A stretch of 64,000 nucleotides of DNA from Odontesthes bonariensis (GCF_027942865.1 NC_134527.1:664248-728247); one strand, 5' to 3'; shown: positions 45,894-58,123, numbered from the stretch's first letter. Program-made: numbers and translations. Notes: generated by a model from the sequence alone, not told the origin.

Positions 45894-48800
45894 ATGCTGC
45901 TCAGCGAGAAGGGACGGAAATGTCGCGAGATCAGCGGCCCGACGCCGAATTCAGTGGCTGTGGTGAGAAACAGGAAGTACAAGTACCACAGTGAGAGTAC
46001 AGAGTACTGCGTTACAGCGGGAATATCTGTGTATGAGTACCAAGTACTGCGTTACAGCAGGAATATCTGTGTACAAGTACCACAGCGAGAGTACCGAGTA
46101 CTGCGTTACAGCAGGAATATCTGTGTACAAGTACCACAGTGAGAGTACAGAGTACTGTATTACAGCGGGAATATCTGTGTACAAGTACCACAGTGAGAGT
46201 ACAGAGTACTGCGTTACAGCAGGAATATCTGTGTACAAGTACCAAAGCGAGAGTACCGAGTACTGTGTTACAGCGGGAATATCTGTGTACAAGTACCACA
46301 GCGAGAGTACCGAGTACTGCGTTACAGCAGGAATATCTGTGTACAAGTACCACAGTGAGAGTACCGAGTACTGTGTTACAGCAGGAATATCTGTGTACAA
46401 GTACCACAGTGAGAGTACATTAAAGTACTTTAATGTACTTTAATGTGCTTTAAAGTACTTTAATTTACTTTGATGTACTTTGATGTACTTTAAAGTACTT
46501 TAAAGCCTCTGTCCTTTCTGTGGAACAGAGGGCCAGGCCCCCCCCGGCGAGGCCCGCGGACCACCTGGTTCTGCAGACCCAGAGACGGGAGGCGGCCCGA
46601 GACCAGGTCCTGGAGTCGAGCGGAGACCGGCGGAGCTGCGACATCAAGGCTTCGTGGCTGCAGAGCGGCGAGCGGCGCTTCCTGAGAGGAGACGTCCAGA
46701 GACGAGCGCGAGCTGCGCTGGAGCAGCACGAGTCCGACCTCCAGGAGCGGAGACGCAGGTTCCCCCCCGCCCGAGTCGCTCCGTCACCAGGGATGGGAAT
46801 TGATAAGATTTTTACAATTCCATTTTCGATTCTGCTTAACGATTCGGTTCTTTGTCGGTTCCCTTATCGATTCTCATTTGGAGAAAAAGGACAACAAACC
46901 GTTCGATTAGCATCAACTTTGTTTAGTTTAGAAGTAACACGAGTCATGACCTCACAAACCCAACAACGGTGAGGTCCACATTGGTCTATCCTGGCCTGGG
47001 TAATTTAACTCTTCCCTGCTCTGGTGAAAGGAGAAGCTGGAGGTAGAGGTGAACTGGGGGTAGCACCACCAGCCTCTGGCTCTGAGCCAGTCAGGCTCTG
47101 TCTCTCATGATTTCATCTAAATGTAATGCCTGAGAAGGCATTCATTTAACCTTAACCGTTACTAACAGCAGCTTTTACAATCAGGCAAATGGTGCTAACA
47201 TGATAGGCAGTGTTAGTTAGTTAGTTAGTTACCTGCAGTGTTACCCGAGGACATGCTAACGTTGCTAACGCTGCTAACGTTGCTGGGTTCAGATTCCCCA
47301 ACGTTAGTCCGGAGCAGATCGAAAAACGCGACATTCATTCATAGTTATTGCATGTTGGTAGTATTTCCTCCCTTTGGTGAAATATTCACTTTGCAAGTTG
47401 CCCTGTTGTCGTCTTTTTTAGGGATGTGGAACCAAACTTTCGAGCGTTTGTACCGCTTGGGCGCCATGTTTACTGTTGGCTGCTGGCTGCGCTGGACTCG
47501 CCACGCAACGCTGCGTGGTGACGTCATTCGCGCCCACTGGAATCGATAAGGGAATCGTTTGCAAAAATCGCCAAACGATTCCATGGAATTGAAACACTGG
47601 GAACCGGTTCTGGATTCCCATCCCTATCTGTCTCTGTTCTGTAGCGGTTCTGCCTGTAAAGCGCGTCCTGTGGTCCTCTGATTCTGGTTCTGCTGCAGCT
47701 GTGGCGTCTCCTTCTGTTTCAGGCTCGGGCGGCTGCTGGAGGAGGAGGAGCGGCGGCTCCTGCAGGAGATGGAGGAGAAGAAGGAGACGCCGGAGGGGAG
47801 ACGAGCAGAGATGAAGGAGAGACTCAAAGTCCTGCGGGAGAGAAGAGAGACGGAGAGGCAGCAGCTGGTGTCAGAGCAGCTGGAGCGGCTGTTCAGGTCC
47901 AAACTGTTCGGACTCTGGGACCGTGTTAAACAATGGTTACACTCTGGTTACACACTGGTTACACACTGGTTACACACTGGTTACCCACTGGTTAAACACT
48001 GGTCATTGCTGTTTATCACTGATTAACACTGGTTACCATTGGTTACCACTGGTTAAACACTGATTACCCCTGGCTACCACTGGTTAACACTGGTTACCAT
48101 TGGTTAAACACTGGTTACCACCGGTTCCACTTGTTACATCTGGTTACAACTGGTTAAACACTGGTTACCACTGGCTACCACTGGTTACCATTGGTTAAAC
48201 ACTGGTTATCACTGTTTAACACTGGTTACCATTTGTTAAACACTGGTTACCACTGGTTAAACACTGATTACCCCTGGCTACCACTGGTTAACACTGGTTA
48301 CCATTGGTTAAACACTGGTTACCACTGGTTCCACTTGTTACATCTGGTTACCACTGGTTAAACACTGGTGACCTCTGGTTAAACACTAGTTACCACTGGT
48401 TACCTCTGGTTACCTCTGCTTAAACACTGGTTTCCTATGGTTACCACTGGTTACCTCTGGTTAAACACTGGTTATCACTGTTTAACACTGGTTACCATTT
48501 GTTAAACACTGGTTACACACTGGTTACCCCTGGCTACCACTGGTTAAACACTGGTTACCACTGGTTCCACTTGTTACATCTGGTTACCACTGGTTAAACA
48601 CTGGTTACCTATGGTTGAACACTCGTTACCACTGGTTATCATTGGTTAAACACTGGTTACCACTGGTTCCACTTGTTACATCTGGTTACCACTGGTTAAA
48701 CACTGGTTACCTCTAGTTACCTCTGGTTAAACACTGGTTACCTCTGGTTACCAGTGGTTAAACACTGGTTACCTATGGTTAAACACTGGTTACCTCTGGT

Positions 48801-51681
48801 TACCTCTGGTTAAACACTGGTTACCTCTGGTTAAACACTGGTTTCCTATGGTTACCTCTGGTTACCATTGGTTAAACACTAGTTACGCCAGTTAAACATC
48901 CGTCAGAGCAGGCTGAAAGTTAAAGGACTGAAGTTATCTTCAGTCTGAACTGAACAAAGCTCCACTTTGTGTCGGGGCAGAGCCCATCTGATCAGCTCTG
49001 AAGGTTTCTGTCCTTCACCACTTCCTCTGAACAGTCGCAGTCGGTTTAAGCGTGACTCTAAAGCTCTAAATAAAAAAAATGTTGAACCTGCTTCAGATGG
49101 TGGGTTAGGGTTAGCATGGGTAAAGGCTCTAACATAGTTGCCGCGTCTGCTAGCGCGAGCGGTGTTGATGACGTCACGATTTCGTGCCCGCTATGTATAG
49201 TGGCGCAAGTCGATGCGCCAGTAGTTGCAATTTTCTCCGTCACAGAGGTGGCGCTGCTACGTCAAGGTTACCGCTACTCTACAACCACGAAAGTGGAGAA
49301 GAAAACAATGCCGGTGTCAAGAGCAGGAACACTGCCATTAATGCTGCTGCTGCAGTATTCGGATCATTTTATTTTTTTAATTCAGTTAAAAGAGGTGAAG
49401 GTCTGAAGCCCCCGGCATCAACAGAGTCTCTGCCCTCTTCTTTGCCTTCACGTATCTGTCCCGTAGCTTCTTCCACACATTCTTACAGAACTCTCCCTCT
49501 TTCCCCAAAGTTCTGCCCATCTCTGTGCACCAGTTTGGGGAGTTTACGTGCTCCCTGTGCTGTTTCACTGCAGTTTCATACAGCTGCCTGTACAAACGCA
49601 CCTCCTGACTGAGCCCGGTCTCACATCGGTCCATCCGGTCTGTTGTTGTTGGCGCCGCCAAGTTACAAAAGTCGACTGGTGCACGACAACGCGCTGCGCC
49701 GTCTTTTCAAGGGAAGCGCCATGCCTGAAACGTCATTATGACGTCACGGTCCGCCACCGCCGTGACAGACGCGTCAACCATGCTAGCGCCTTAACTCCGG
49801 CTTAAGTGTCCGTTTAAGATCTCCTACGTGGGTGAAAACAGGAGCGAGCAGAAACATGTGGGTGGCAGACGGCCTGAGAACAGGACGCTGGAACTGAAAG
49901 GCTCGGTGCTGTTTTCAGGCAGCAGTGTGAGGAGCTGCGCAGCGTCCAGAGCAGACGCAACGAGCGGCAGGTGTGTCTGGAGCGAGCCGCTCAGGTGAGG
50001 AGCAACCAGGCGCAGCGGCAGCAGCTGCAGCAGGAGGAGCGGCTGTTCCAGCAGCTGTGGGAGGCCGACCGCCGAGCCAAAGAGGAGCAGGAGAGTCTGC
50101 GCCTCCAGAGGCGGCGGCAGGGAGACGGCGAGCAGCTGCGCGTCCTGAGGAGTCAGACGGAGGAGGCCGAGCGGCGGAGGCAGCAGGAGGCGGAGCTGAG
50201 AGAGGAGGAGGCCCGGCTTCTGGTCTGCTCCTCACTCTGCAGCTAAAACACACTCAGACAGGAAGCTGGCACACTCAGGAAGCCTCTCTGTTTCTACCCT
50301 TATCAAATAGATTTGTCTTATTAATGCTTCACTAGGAGGAAAACTTGGTCATATTCAAATGGTCTATGAAGACCTATTACCACTGTATCAGCCTTAATAT
50401 GTCCTCTCAGATGAAAGTTTTTTATCCAAGTTAAATAATAGACTTTAAAATACTCCCATTAAATTTATAGACCGAACAGCTTAGTACTTAGTATAGAAAA
50501 GATTTGTTATCATTCATTATATCAACCGTTCTATTGTTAGCTATATTTTTTAAATGCCTCCTTTTAGAGGAAAGTTTATCCATATTTGTTAGCTTTTGTT
50601 AGTTTACTCAAATCACCTGTTATAGTTATACCAATCCTACTATTAGCTAAATTTACTTTTGCTCGTTATAGTTATACCAATCCTACTATTAGCTAAATTT
50701 ACTTTTGCTCTGTTATAGTTATACCAATCCTACTATTAGCTAAATTTACTTTTGCTCTGTTATAGTTATACCAATCCTACTGTTAGCTAAATTTACTTTT
50801 GCTCTGTTATAGTTATACCAATCTTACTATTAGCTAAATTTACTTTTGCTCTGTTATAGTTATACCAATCTTACTATTAGCTATATTTACTTTTGCTCTG
50901 TTATAGTTATACCAATCTTACTATTAGCTATATTTACTTTTGCTCTGTTATAGTTATACCAATCTTACTGTTAGCTAAAAATTACCTGATTGATGTTTTG
51001 TATCTGTATTTCTGTTTGATTTTTTGACGTTTTTATTTCTGTATTTCTGTACTGTGTTGTGGATCGCCTTGTTGCTGAAAGGTGCTATATAAATAAATTT
51101 CTCTTCACTCTCTGTGGCAGCGGCAGCAGCAGCAGACGCAGCTCCTGCAGCAGCAGCGGCAGCAGCAGCTGAAGCTGCAGCAGCAGCAGAACCGGCGCCG
51201 GCAGCTGGACCGAGGCCTCCGGCTGAAGATGAAGCGAGTGGCCCGAGAGCAGCAGGAGGAGCTGCAGCTGGACCTGAGCATCCTGGAGCAGCTGCTCCAG
51301 CAGGAGACGGACCAGAGGCAGGAGGCCGCCCAGAGGAAGGTAAACGCAGCCCACAGGCTCCCTCTGAGTCAGGATCCAGAGATCCACCTCAGCTCCTGGT
51401 CCTCTGAGTCCAGATCCAGAGATCCACCTCAGCTCCTGGTCCTCTGAGTCCAGATCCAGAGATCCACCTCGGCTCCTGGTCCTCTGAGTCCAGATCCAGA
51501 GATCCACCTCAGCTCCTGGTCCTCTGAGTCCAGATCCAGAGATCCACCTCGGCTCCTGGTTCTCAGTTAAACTGATGAATCATCATACTAAATACTGCAT
51601 ACTACATACTGCATACTACATACAACATACTGCATACTACATACTGCATATTACATACTACATACTGCATACTGCATACTA

Positions 51682-51713
<32 letters not shown>

Positions 51714-51863
51714 TTACATACTACATACTGCATACTGCATACTGCATGCTACATACTACATACTGCATACTGCATACTGCATACTGTATACTGCATACCG
51801 CATACTGCATACTGCATATTACATACTACATACTGCATACTGCATACTACATATTACATACTA

Positions 51864-51895
<32 letters not shown>

Positions 51896-52948
51896 TTACA
51901 TACTACATACTGCATACTACATACTGCATACTGCATACCGCATACTGCATACTGCATACTGCATATTACATACTACATACTGCATACTGCATACTGCATG
52001 CTACATACTACATACTGCATACTGCATACTGCATACTGTATACTGCATACCGCATACTGCATACTGCATATTACATACTACATACTGCATACTGCATACT
52101 ACATACTGCATACTACATACTGCATACTGCATACTGCATATTACATACTACATACTGCATACTGCATACTACATACTGCATACTACATACTGCATACTGC
52201 ATACTGCATATTACATACTACATACTGCATACTGCATACTGCATGCTACATACTACATACTGCATACTACATACTGCATACTGCATACCGCATACTGCAT
52301 ACTGCATATTACATACTACATACTGCATACTACATACTGCATATTACATACTACATACTGCATACTGCATACTGCATGCTACATACTACATACTGCATAC
52401 TACATACTGCATACTGCATACCGCATACTGCATACTGCATATTACATACTACATACTGCATACTGCATACTGCATGCTACATACTACATACTGCATACTA
52501 CATACTGCATACTGCATACCGCATACTGCATACTGCATATTACATACTACATACTGCATACTACATACTGCATACTGCATACCGCATACTGCATACTGCA
52601 TATTACATACTACATACTGCATACTACATACTGCATATTACATACTACATACTGCATACTGCATACTGCATGCTACATACTACATACTGCATGCTACATA
52701 CTACATACTGCATACTACATACTGCATACTGCATACCGCATACTGCATACTGCATATTACATACTACATACTGCATACTACATACTGCATACAGCATACC
52801 GCATACTGTATACTGCATACTGCATACTACATACTACATACTGCATACTACATACAACATACTGCATACTGCATACTGTATACTGCATACTGCATACTAC
52901 ATACTACATACTGCATACTACATACTACATACTGCATACTACATACAA

Positions 52949-52980
<32 letters not shown>

Positions 52981-54834
52981 TTACATACTACATACTGCAT
53001 ACTGCATACTGTATACTGCATACTGCATATTACATACTGCATACTGCATACTACATACTACATACTGCATACTGCATACTGCATACTACATACTGCATAC
53101 TGAATACTGCATACTGCATACTTCCATACTTCCATACTACATACTACATACTGCATACTACATACTACATACTACATACTACATATTGAATACTACATAC
53201 TACATACTGCATACTGCATATTACATACTACATACTGCATACTACATACTACATACTGCATACTACATACTACATACTGCATACTGCATACTGCACACTA
53301 CATACTGCATACTGTATACTGCATACTGCATACTTCCATACTTCCATACTTCCATGCTACATACTACATACTGCATACTACATACTACATACTACATACT
53401 ACATACTACATACAACATACTGCATACTGCATACTGCATATTACATACTACATACTGCATACTGCATACTGTATACTGCATACTGCATACTGCATACTAC
53501 ATACTGCATACTACATACTGCATATTACATACTACATACTGCAAACTGCATACTGCATACTGCATATTACATACTACATACTGCATACTACATACTACAT
53601 ACTGCATACTGCATACTACATACTGCACACTGTATACTGCATACTTCCATACTTCCATACTTCCATACTACATACTACATACTGCATACTACATACTACA
53701 TACTACATACTGCATACTACATACTGCATACTACATACTACATACTACATACTACATACTGATCGATCAGACAGTATGCAGAGCGTTTACCCACAATGCA
53801 TCTCGCTCCTGCCCGAGCCGAAATCAGCCGGCATGAAGCTGATTTCTCTTAAGCTCTAAACTCTGTAAACTTTAGCAACATTTGAAACATTTTCAGGTGA
53901 GAAAGTAGTCGTTTAGATCCCCAACGTGTTGAAAACCTGACAAAATACCGGCTGTTTACAATTTTGTTCCCACGAATTCGGCGCTACTAAAGCTAGCCGC
54001 AGTGAGCAACGCACTTCCTGTTATTTTCACAAAATAAAATACCTGTTGCCTTTTATCATAGGGAAAGTCATTACCATACAATTGGTGCTTTTGTTTTGAA
54101 AACAGGAAGTGAACCTACCCTCGTTGTAGCTAGCTTGAAACTGACGTTTTGACAGGAAATGACGATCGGCGACGTCACGTTACGTTGCATCTTGGGTAGT
54201 TTGAGTATGAGAAGTAACCTCATGATGCATACCCAACATTTAGGAGAATCTAGTATGCATCCGGGAAAAAAGTCAGTATGAGTATTTTGGTTTGGAACAC
54301 AGCCATGGTGACAAAAACTGCAGGAAGAATACTGTTTTCTTCAGGAAACAGAAGCAGAAAGAACCGGATTGTTTCTCCGGTTCCAGCCGGTGAGGAAAGG
54401 TTTTCAGGAGTGTGGCTCTGTGTTCAGGTGGAGCTGCGGGAGGAGCAGAGCAGGTACCGGCACCACCTGTCCCAGGAGCTGCAGAGGCAGCGGGCGGAGG
54501 AGCAGGAGGCGGAGCTACTGATGGAGGCGGAGCTGAAGGAGGCCTGGATGAAGCGCGAGCAGCAGAACCGCCTGCGGACAGAGGCCAGAACCCGCCTGAT
54601 GGAGCAAGTGATGGAGGCCCGGCGCCTGCAGGTCCAGAACCAGCGTAAGAGAACCCAGTTCCTGTGTGTGTCCATGTGGGCGGAGCCTCTGGTGTGTGTC
54701 CATGTGGGCGGAGCCTCTGGCTGAGTGCTAGAAAGAGGAGCTTCATCACAATCTGTTCCAGCTCGGTCACCCCTTCATTCCTCAGATGGACCAGTCCTGA
54801 ACTCTATGTGTGTGTTTGTGTGTGTGTGTGTGTC

Positions 54835-54900
<66 letters not shown>

Positions 54901-57900
54901 CAGTGGATGTAAACCTGCAGAAACAGGCTGAGCTGCAGAAGGAGAGGGAGGAGCTGAGTGGAGCCGCCGAGGAGGTGAAGCTGAAGGACGAAGAGGAGAG
55001 AAGACGGTACGTCAGCCGCAGGACATGTTGGTGTTGTTTCCTGCTGTTGCTGTTTCTTGTTGTTGTTGTTGTTATTTCCTGTTGCTGTTTCCTGTTATTA
55101 TTGTTGTTGTTGTTGTTGTTTCCTGTTGCTGTTGTTATGTCCTGTGGTTGTTTCCTGTTGTTGTTGTTGTAATTTCCTGTTATTGTTTCCTGCTGCTGTT
55201 GTTGTTGTTGTTTCCTGTTGTTTTTGTTGTTTCCTGTTATTGTTGTTCTTGTTGTTGTTTCCTGTTGCTGTTGTTGTTTCCTGTTATTGTTTCCTGTTGC
55301 TGTTTCCTGTTGTTGTTTCCTGCTATTGTTTCCTGCTATTGTTTCCTGTTGTTGTTGTTGTTTCCTGTTGTTCTTTCCTACTGTTGTTGTTGCCTGTTGC
55401 TTTTATTGTTTCCTTTTATTGTTTCCTGTTGTTGTTGTTGTTGTTATTTCCTGTGGTTGTTATTTCCTGTTGCTGTTTCCTGTTATTGTTATTGTTGTTG
55501 TTGTTGTTGTTTCCTGTTGCTGTTGTTGTTTGTTGTTGTTGTTGTTGTTGTTGTTATTTCCTGTGGTTGTTTCCTGTTGTTGTTGTTGTTATTTCCTGTT
55601 ATTGTTTCCTGCTGCTGTTGTGGTTGTTGTTTCCTGTTGTTTTTGTTGTTGTTGTTTCCTTTTGCTGTTGTTGTTTCCTGTTATTGTTTCCTGTTGCTGT
55701 TTCCTGTTGTTGTTTCCTGCTGTTGTTTCCTGCTGTTGTTGTTGCCTGTTGCTTTTATTGTTTCCTGTTGTTGTTTCCTGCTGTTGTTGTTGCCTGTTGC
55801 TTTTATTGTTTCCTGTTGTTGTTGTTGCCTGTTGCTTCTATTGTTTCCTGTTGTTGTTGTTTCCTGCTGTTGTTTCCCGTTGTTTCCTTTTGTTGTTGTC
55901 GCCTGTTGCTTTTATTGTATCCTGCAGTTGTTGTTGTTTCCTATTGTTGTTTTTGTTTCCTGTCATTGTTTCCTGTTGTTGTTTCCTGTTGTTGTTGTTG
56001 TTTCATGTTATTGTTTCCTGTTGTTGTTTCCTGCTGTGTGACATCACTCTCCCTGCAGCCATAGACAGGCAGCGGCGGCGTACAGGGCTGACCTGTTGTT
56101 GTTTCCTGTTGTTGTCTCCTGTTGTTTCCTGTTGTTGTTTCCCGCTGTTGTTGTTATTGTTTCCTGTTGTTGTTTCCTGTTGTTGTTTCCTGCTTTTGTT
56201 TCCTGTTGTTGTTGTTGCCTGTTGCTTTTATTGTTTCCTGTTGTTGTTGTTGTTTCCTGCTGTTGTTTCCCGTTGTTTCCTTTTGTTGTTGTTGTTGTTT
56301 CCTATTGTTGTTTTTGTTTCCTGTCATTGTTTCCTGTTGTTGTTCCTGTTGTTGTTGTTGTTTCATGTTATCGTTTCCTGTTGTTGTTTCCTGCTGTTGT
56401 TTCCTGCTGTTGTTTCCTGCTATTGTTTCCTGTTGTTGTTTCCTGCTGTTGTTGTTGCCTGTTGCTTTTATTGTTTCCTGTTGTTGTTGTTGTTGTTATT
56501 TCCTGTGGTTGTTGTTATTTCCTGTTGCTGTTTCCTGTTATTGTTGTTGTTTCCTGTTGCTGTTTCCTGTTGTTGTTTCCTGCTGTTGTTTCCTGCTGTT
56601 GTTGTTGCCTGTTGCTTTTATTGTTTCCTGTTGATGTTGTTGTTTCCTGTTGTTGTTTCCTGCTGTTGTTGTTGCCTGTTGCTTTTATTGTTTCCTGTTG
56701 TTGTTGTTGCCTGTTGCTTCTTTTGTTTCCTGTTGTTGTTGTTGTTGTTTCCTGCTGTTGTTTCCCGTTGTTTCCTTTTGTTGTTGTTGCCTGTTGCTTT
56801 TATTGTTTCCTGCAGTTGTTGTTGTTTCCTATTGTTGTTTTTGTTTCATGTCATTGTTTCCTGTTGTTGTTGTTGTTTCATGTTATTGTTTCCTGTTGTT
56901 GTTTCCTGCTGTGTGACATCACTCTCCCTGCAGCCATAGACAGGCAGCGGCGGCGTACAGGGCTGACCTGTCGTTGTTTCCCGCTGTTATTGTTATTGTT
57001 TCCTGTTGTTGTTTCCTGTTGTTGTTTCCTGCTTTTGTTTCCTGTTGTTGTTGTTGCCTGTTGCTTTTATTGTTTCCTGTTGTTGTTTCCTGCTGTTGTT
57101 TCCCGTTGTTTCCTTTTGTTGTTGTTGCCTGTTGCTTTTATTGTATCCTGCAGTTGTTGTTGTTGTTTCCTATTGTTGTTTTTGTTTCCTGTCATTGTTT
57201 CCTGTTGTTGTTCCTGTTGTTGTTGTTGTTTCATGTTATCGTTTCCTGTTGTTGTTACCTGCTGTGGGACATTATCTCCCTGCAGCCACAGACAGGCGGC
57301 GGCAGCGTACGGGGCTGACCTGTTGTTGTTTCCTGTTGTTGTCTCCTGTTGTTGTTTCATGTTGTTGTTTGCTGTTGTTGTTTCCTGCTGTTGTTGTTTC
57401 CTGTTGTTGTCTCCTGTTGTTTCCTGTTGTTGTTTCCCGCTGTTGTTGTTTTTGTTTCCCGTTGTTGTTCCTGTTGTTGTTTCCTGTTGTTGTTGTTTCC
57501 TGTTGTTGTCTCCTGTTGTTTCCTGTTGTTGTTTCCCGCTGTTGTTGTTTTTGTTTCCCGTTGTTGTTCCTGTTGTTGTTCCTGTTGTTGTTTCATGTTG
57601 TTGTTTGCTGTTGTTGTTTCCTGCTGTTGTTGTTGTTTCCTGTTGTTGTTTCCTGTTGTTGTTGTTGTTTTTGTTTCCTGTTGTTGTTCCTGTTGTTGTT
57701 TCCCGTTGTTGTTTCCTGTTGTTGTTTCCTGCTGTTGTTGTTTCCTTTTGTTGTTGTTGTTCCTGTTGTTGTTTCCCGCTGTGTGACATCACTCTCCCTG
57801 CAGCCACAGACAGGCGGCGGCGGCGTACGGCGCTGACCTGCAGGCTCAGATGAAGCAGCAGCAGCAGCTTGGCAGCGAGCAGAGAGCTCAGGCTCTCAGG

Positions 57901-58035
57901 GAGCATCAGCAGGGGCTGATCCTGGAGCAGCTCTACAATCACAAGAAAGACCAGATCCTGTCCACACCTGAGAGTCACTCCACCAACCCCCATCCTTTCA
58001 GGAGGGCTGAGAGATCCAGGTTAGGGTTACCCTAA
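45894..58035 (+). CDS. cfap53: Cilia- and flagella-associated protein 53 (CFAP53/CCDC11), 8 exons, 515 aa
   Basis: Exons: 45894-45962, 46529-46758, 47723-47896, 49919-50222, 51121-51339, 54428-54644, 54904-55006, 57804-58035; all GT-AG, total 1548 nt in phase (human CFAP53 is 514 aa). Exon 1 carries EISGPTPNSVAVV, like GPTPKVVIV in human. Exon 3 has EEKKETPEGRRAEMKERLKV; exon 4 has LFQQLWEADRRAKEE; exon 6 has RTRLMEQVMEARRLQVQNQ; exon 8 has the RQAAAAYGADLQAQM and STNPHPFRRAE tail. The protein is almost wholly coiled coil (TPH-like). It is a microtubule inner protein of ciliary doublets and is also found at centriolar satellites; its loss causes laterality defects. Every intron longer than 500 bp contains an array or transposon. 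The stop lies inside ttagggttaccctaacccc. Confidence 0.93.
45970..46410. repeat. 54-bp minisatellite, cfap53 intron 1
   Basis: About eight copies of a 54-bp unit (tacaagtaccacagtgagag then tac-gagtactgcgttacag and cgggaatatctgtg). It begins within about 10 bp of the exon 1 donor. A short gtactttaatgtacttta repeat (46415-46505) continues to the exon 2 acceptor. Confidence 0.92.
46789..47625. mobile_element. hAT MITE (AGGGATGGGAATTGATAAG ends), cfap53 intron 2
   Basis: The left end agggatgggaattgataag and right end ttctggattcccatccct are inverted termini of a common fish hAT family. Internal gaatcgataagggaatcg and the reversed ttcccttatcgattctc form a subterminal inverted repeat. It fills most of intron 2. 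Confidence 0.7.
47930..48890. repeat. ACTGGTTAMM minisatellite, cfap53 intron 3
   Basis: Units of 10-12 bp (cactggttac, cactggttaaa, tctggttacc) beginning about 30 bp after the exon 3 donor. The same core reappears in the same orientation downstream of the gene at 58124-59925. Confidence 0.93.
49105..49812 (-). mobile_element. PIF/Harbinger-type remnant with MADF-domain frame, cfap53 intron 3
   Basis: A minus-strand frame (49661-49386) reads MDRCETGLSQEVRLYRQLYE, then SPNWCTEMGRTLGKEG and CKNVWKKLRDRYVKAKKR. That is a MADF (Myb/SANT-like) domain as encoded by the second gene of PIF/Harbinger transposons. Near both ends are related inverted motifs (ttagcatgggta; gaccatgctagcgc-like ccatgctagcgcc) and gatgacgtcacg. 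The transposase gene is absent. Confidence 0.5.
50270..50590. other. cfap53 intron 4, unique part
   Basis: AT-rich sequence with no recognisable element; it leads into a 47-bp array. Confidence 0.3.
50590..50985. repeat. 47-bp repeat, about 7 copies, cfap53 intron 4
   Basis: The unit begins accaatcctactattagcta and continues aatttacttttgctctgtta-tagttat. Copies differ at few positions. Confidence 0.9.
50990..51106 (+). mobile_element. L2-like LINE/SINE tail directly before cfap53 exon 5
   Basis: gctgaaaggtgctatataaa followed by taaattt is a conserved fish LINE tail. It ends only about 15 bp before the exon 5 acceptor (ctctgtggcag), so the insertion sits at the edge of the splice site. Confidence 0.5.
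51350..51560. repeat. 40-bp repeat starting at the cfap53 exon 5 donor
   Basis: Five copies of ctcctggtcctctgagtcca followed by gatccagagatccacctcag. It starts about 10 bp past the donor GTAAACGC. Confidence 0.92.
51584..53757. repeat. 7-bp repeat CATACTG/CATACTA, about 2.2 kb
   Basis: About 310 units of catactg, catacta, catatta, catgcta and cataccg, with occasional catacttc. Blocks of variants recur (for example gcatgctacatactacatac). The period of 7 gives 7-codon repeats in open frames; no protein. Confidence 0.97.
51584..54304 (+). mobile_element. MITE family M, copy B (cfap53 intron 5), with 2.2-kb array at left terminus
   Basis: The body 53760-54268 contains agcgtttacccacaatgcat, ccccaacgtgttgaaaacct, ttgttcccacgaattcggcg and then the block shared with copies A and C. 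The right end is ttggtttggaacacagcc at 54304. The left terminus has been replaced by the 7-bp array. Confidence 0.8.
54813..54899. repeat. (TG)n microsatellite abutting cfap53 exon 7 acceptor
   Basis: A nearly pure tg run ends gtgtgtgttcag, and the final cag is the exon 7 acceptor. The usual pyrimidine tract is thus replaced by alternating TG. Confidence 0.92.
56035..56095 (+). pseudogene. Partial copy 1 of cfap53 exon 8 start (acceptor plus 37 bp)
   Basis: gtgacatcactctccctgcag followed by the first 37 bases of exon 8 with three differences (atagacaggcagcgg, tacaggg), then directly back into ttgttgtttcc repeats. The acceptor is intact at 56057-56058. Confidence 0.85.
56913..56970 (+). pseudogene. 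Partial copy 2 of cfap53 exon 8 start
   Basis: Identical to copy 1 through gctgacctg, with acceptor AG at 56932-56933. It shares the same differences from the true exon, so copies 1 and 2 come from one another. Confidence 0.85.
57265..57322 (+). pseudogene. Partial copy 3 of cfap53 exon 8 start
   Basis: gggacattatctccctgcag followed by ccacagacaggcggcggcag and gtacggggctgacctg, then repeats. It is closer to the true exon (cacagacaggcggcgg) than copies 1 and 2 but has a shortened pyrimidine tract. Confidence 0.85.
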
Positions 58036-58123
58036 CCCCAAGTCTGCAGAGGCAGACCGAGAGAAACTTTATCAATAAACACAGAGAGAAGCTTTGATCT
58101 GCAGGTTTTACTGACTGATGAAA

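Larger units (their letters stand above)
55030..57800. repeat. TTGTTGTTTCCTG minisatellite with embedded exon fragments, cfap53 intron 7
   Basis: About 2.7 kb built from gttgtttcct, gttgttgtt and tgcctgttgcttttattg. It starts about 24 bp after the exon 7 donor and runs to the exon 8 acceptor. It contains three copies of the exon 8 start, listed separately. The strand is nearly adenine-free, so all three frames are open. Confidence 0.95.

Noticed and set aside
49116-49612. Plus-strand frames over the MADF region
   Set aside because: Shadow of the minus-strand MADF frame, which has clear domain conservation.
51575-53836. 753-codon frame of YCILHTAY repeats
   Set aside because: 7-bp repeat inside MITE copy B; not conserved coding sequence.
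55025-57853. Cys/Phe/Leu/Val-rich membrane-like frames over 500 codons
   Set aside because: TTGTTTCCTG repeat of cfap53 intron 7; only the exon 8 piece at the end is coding.
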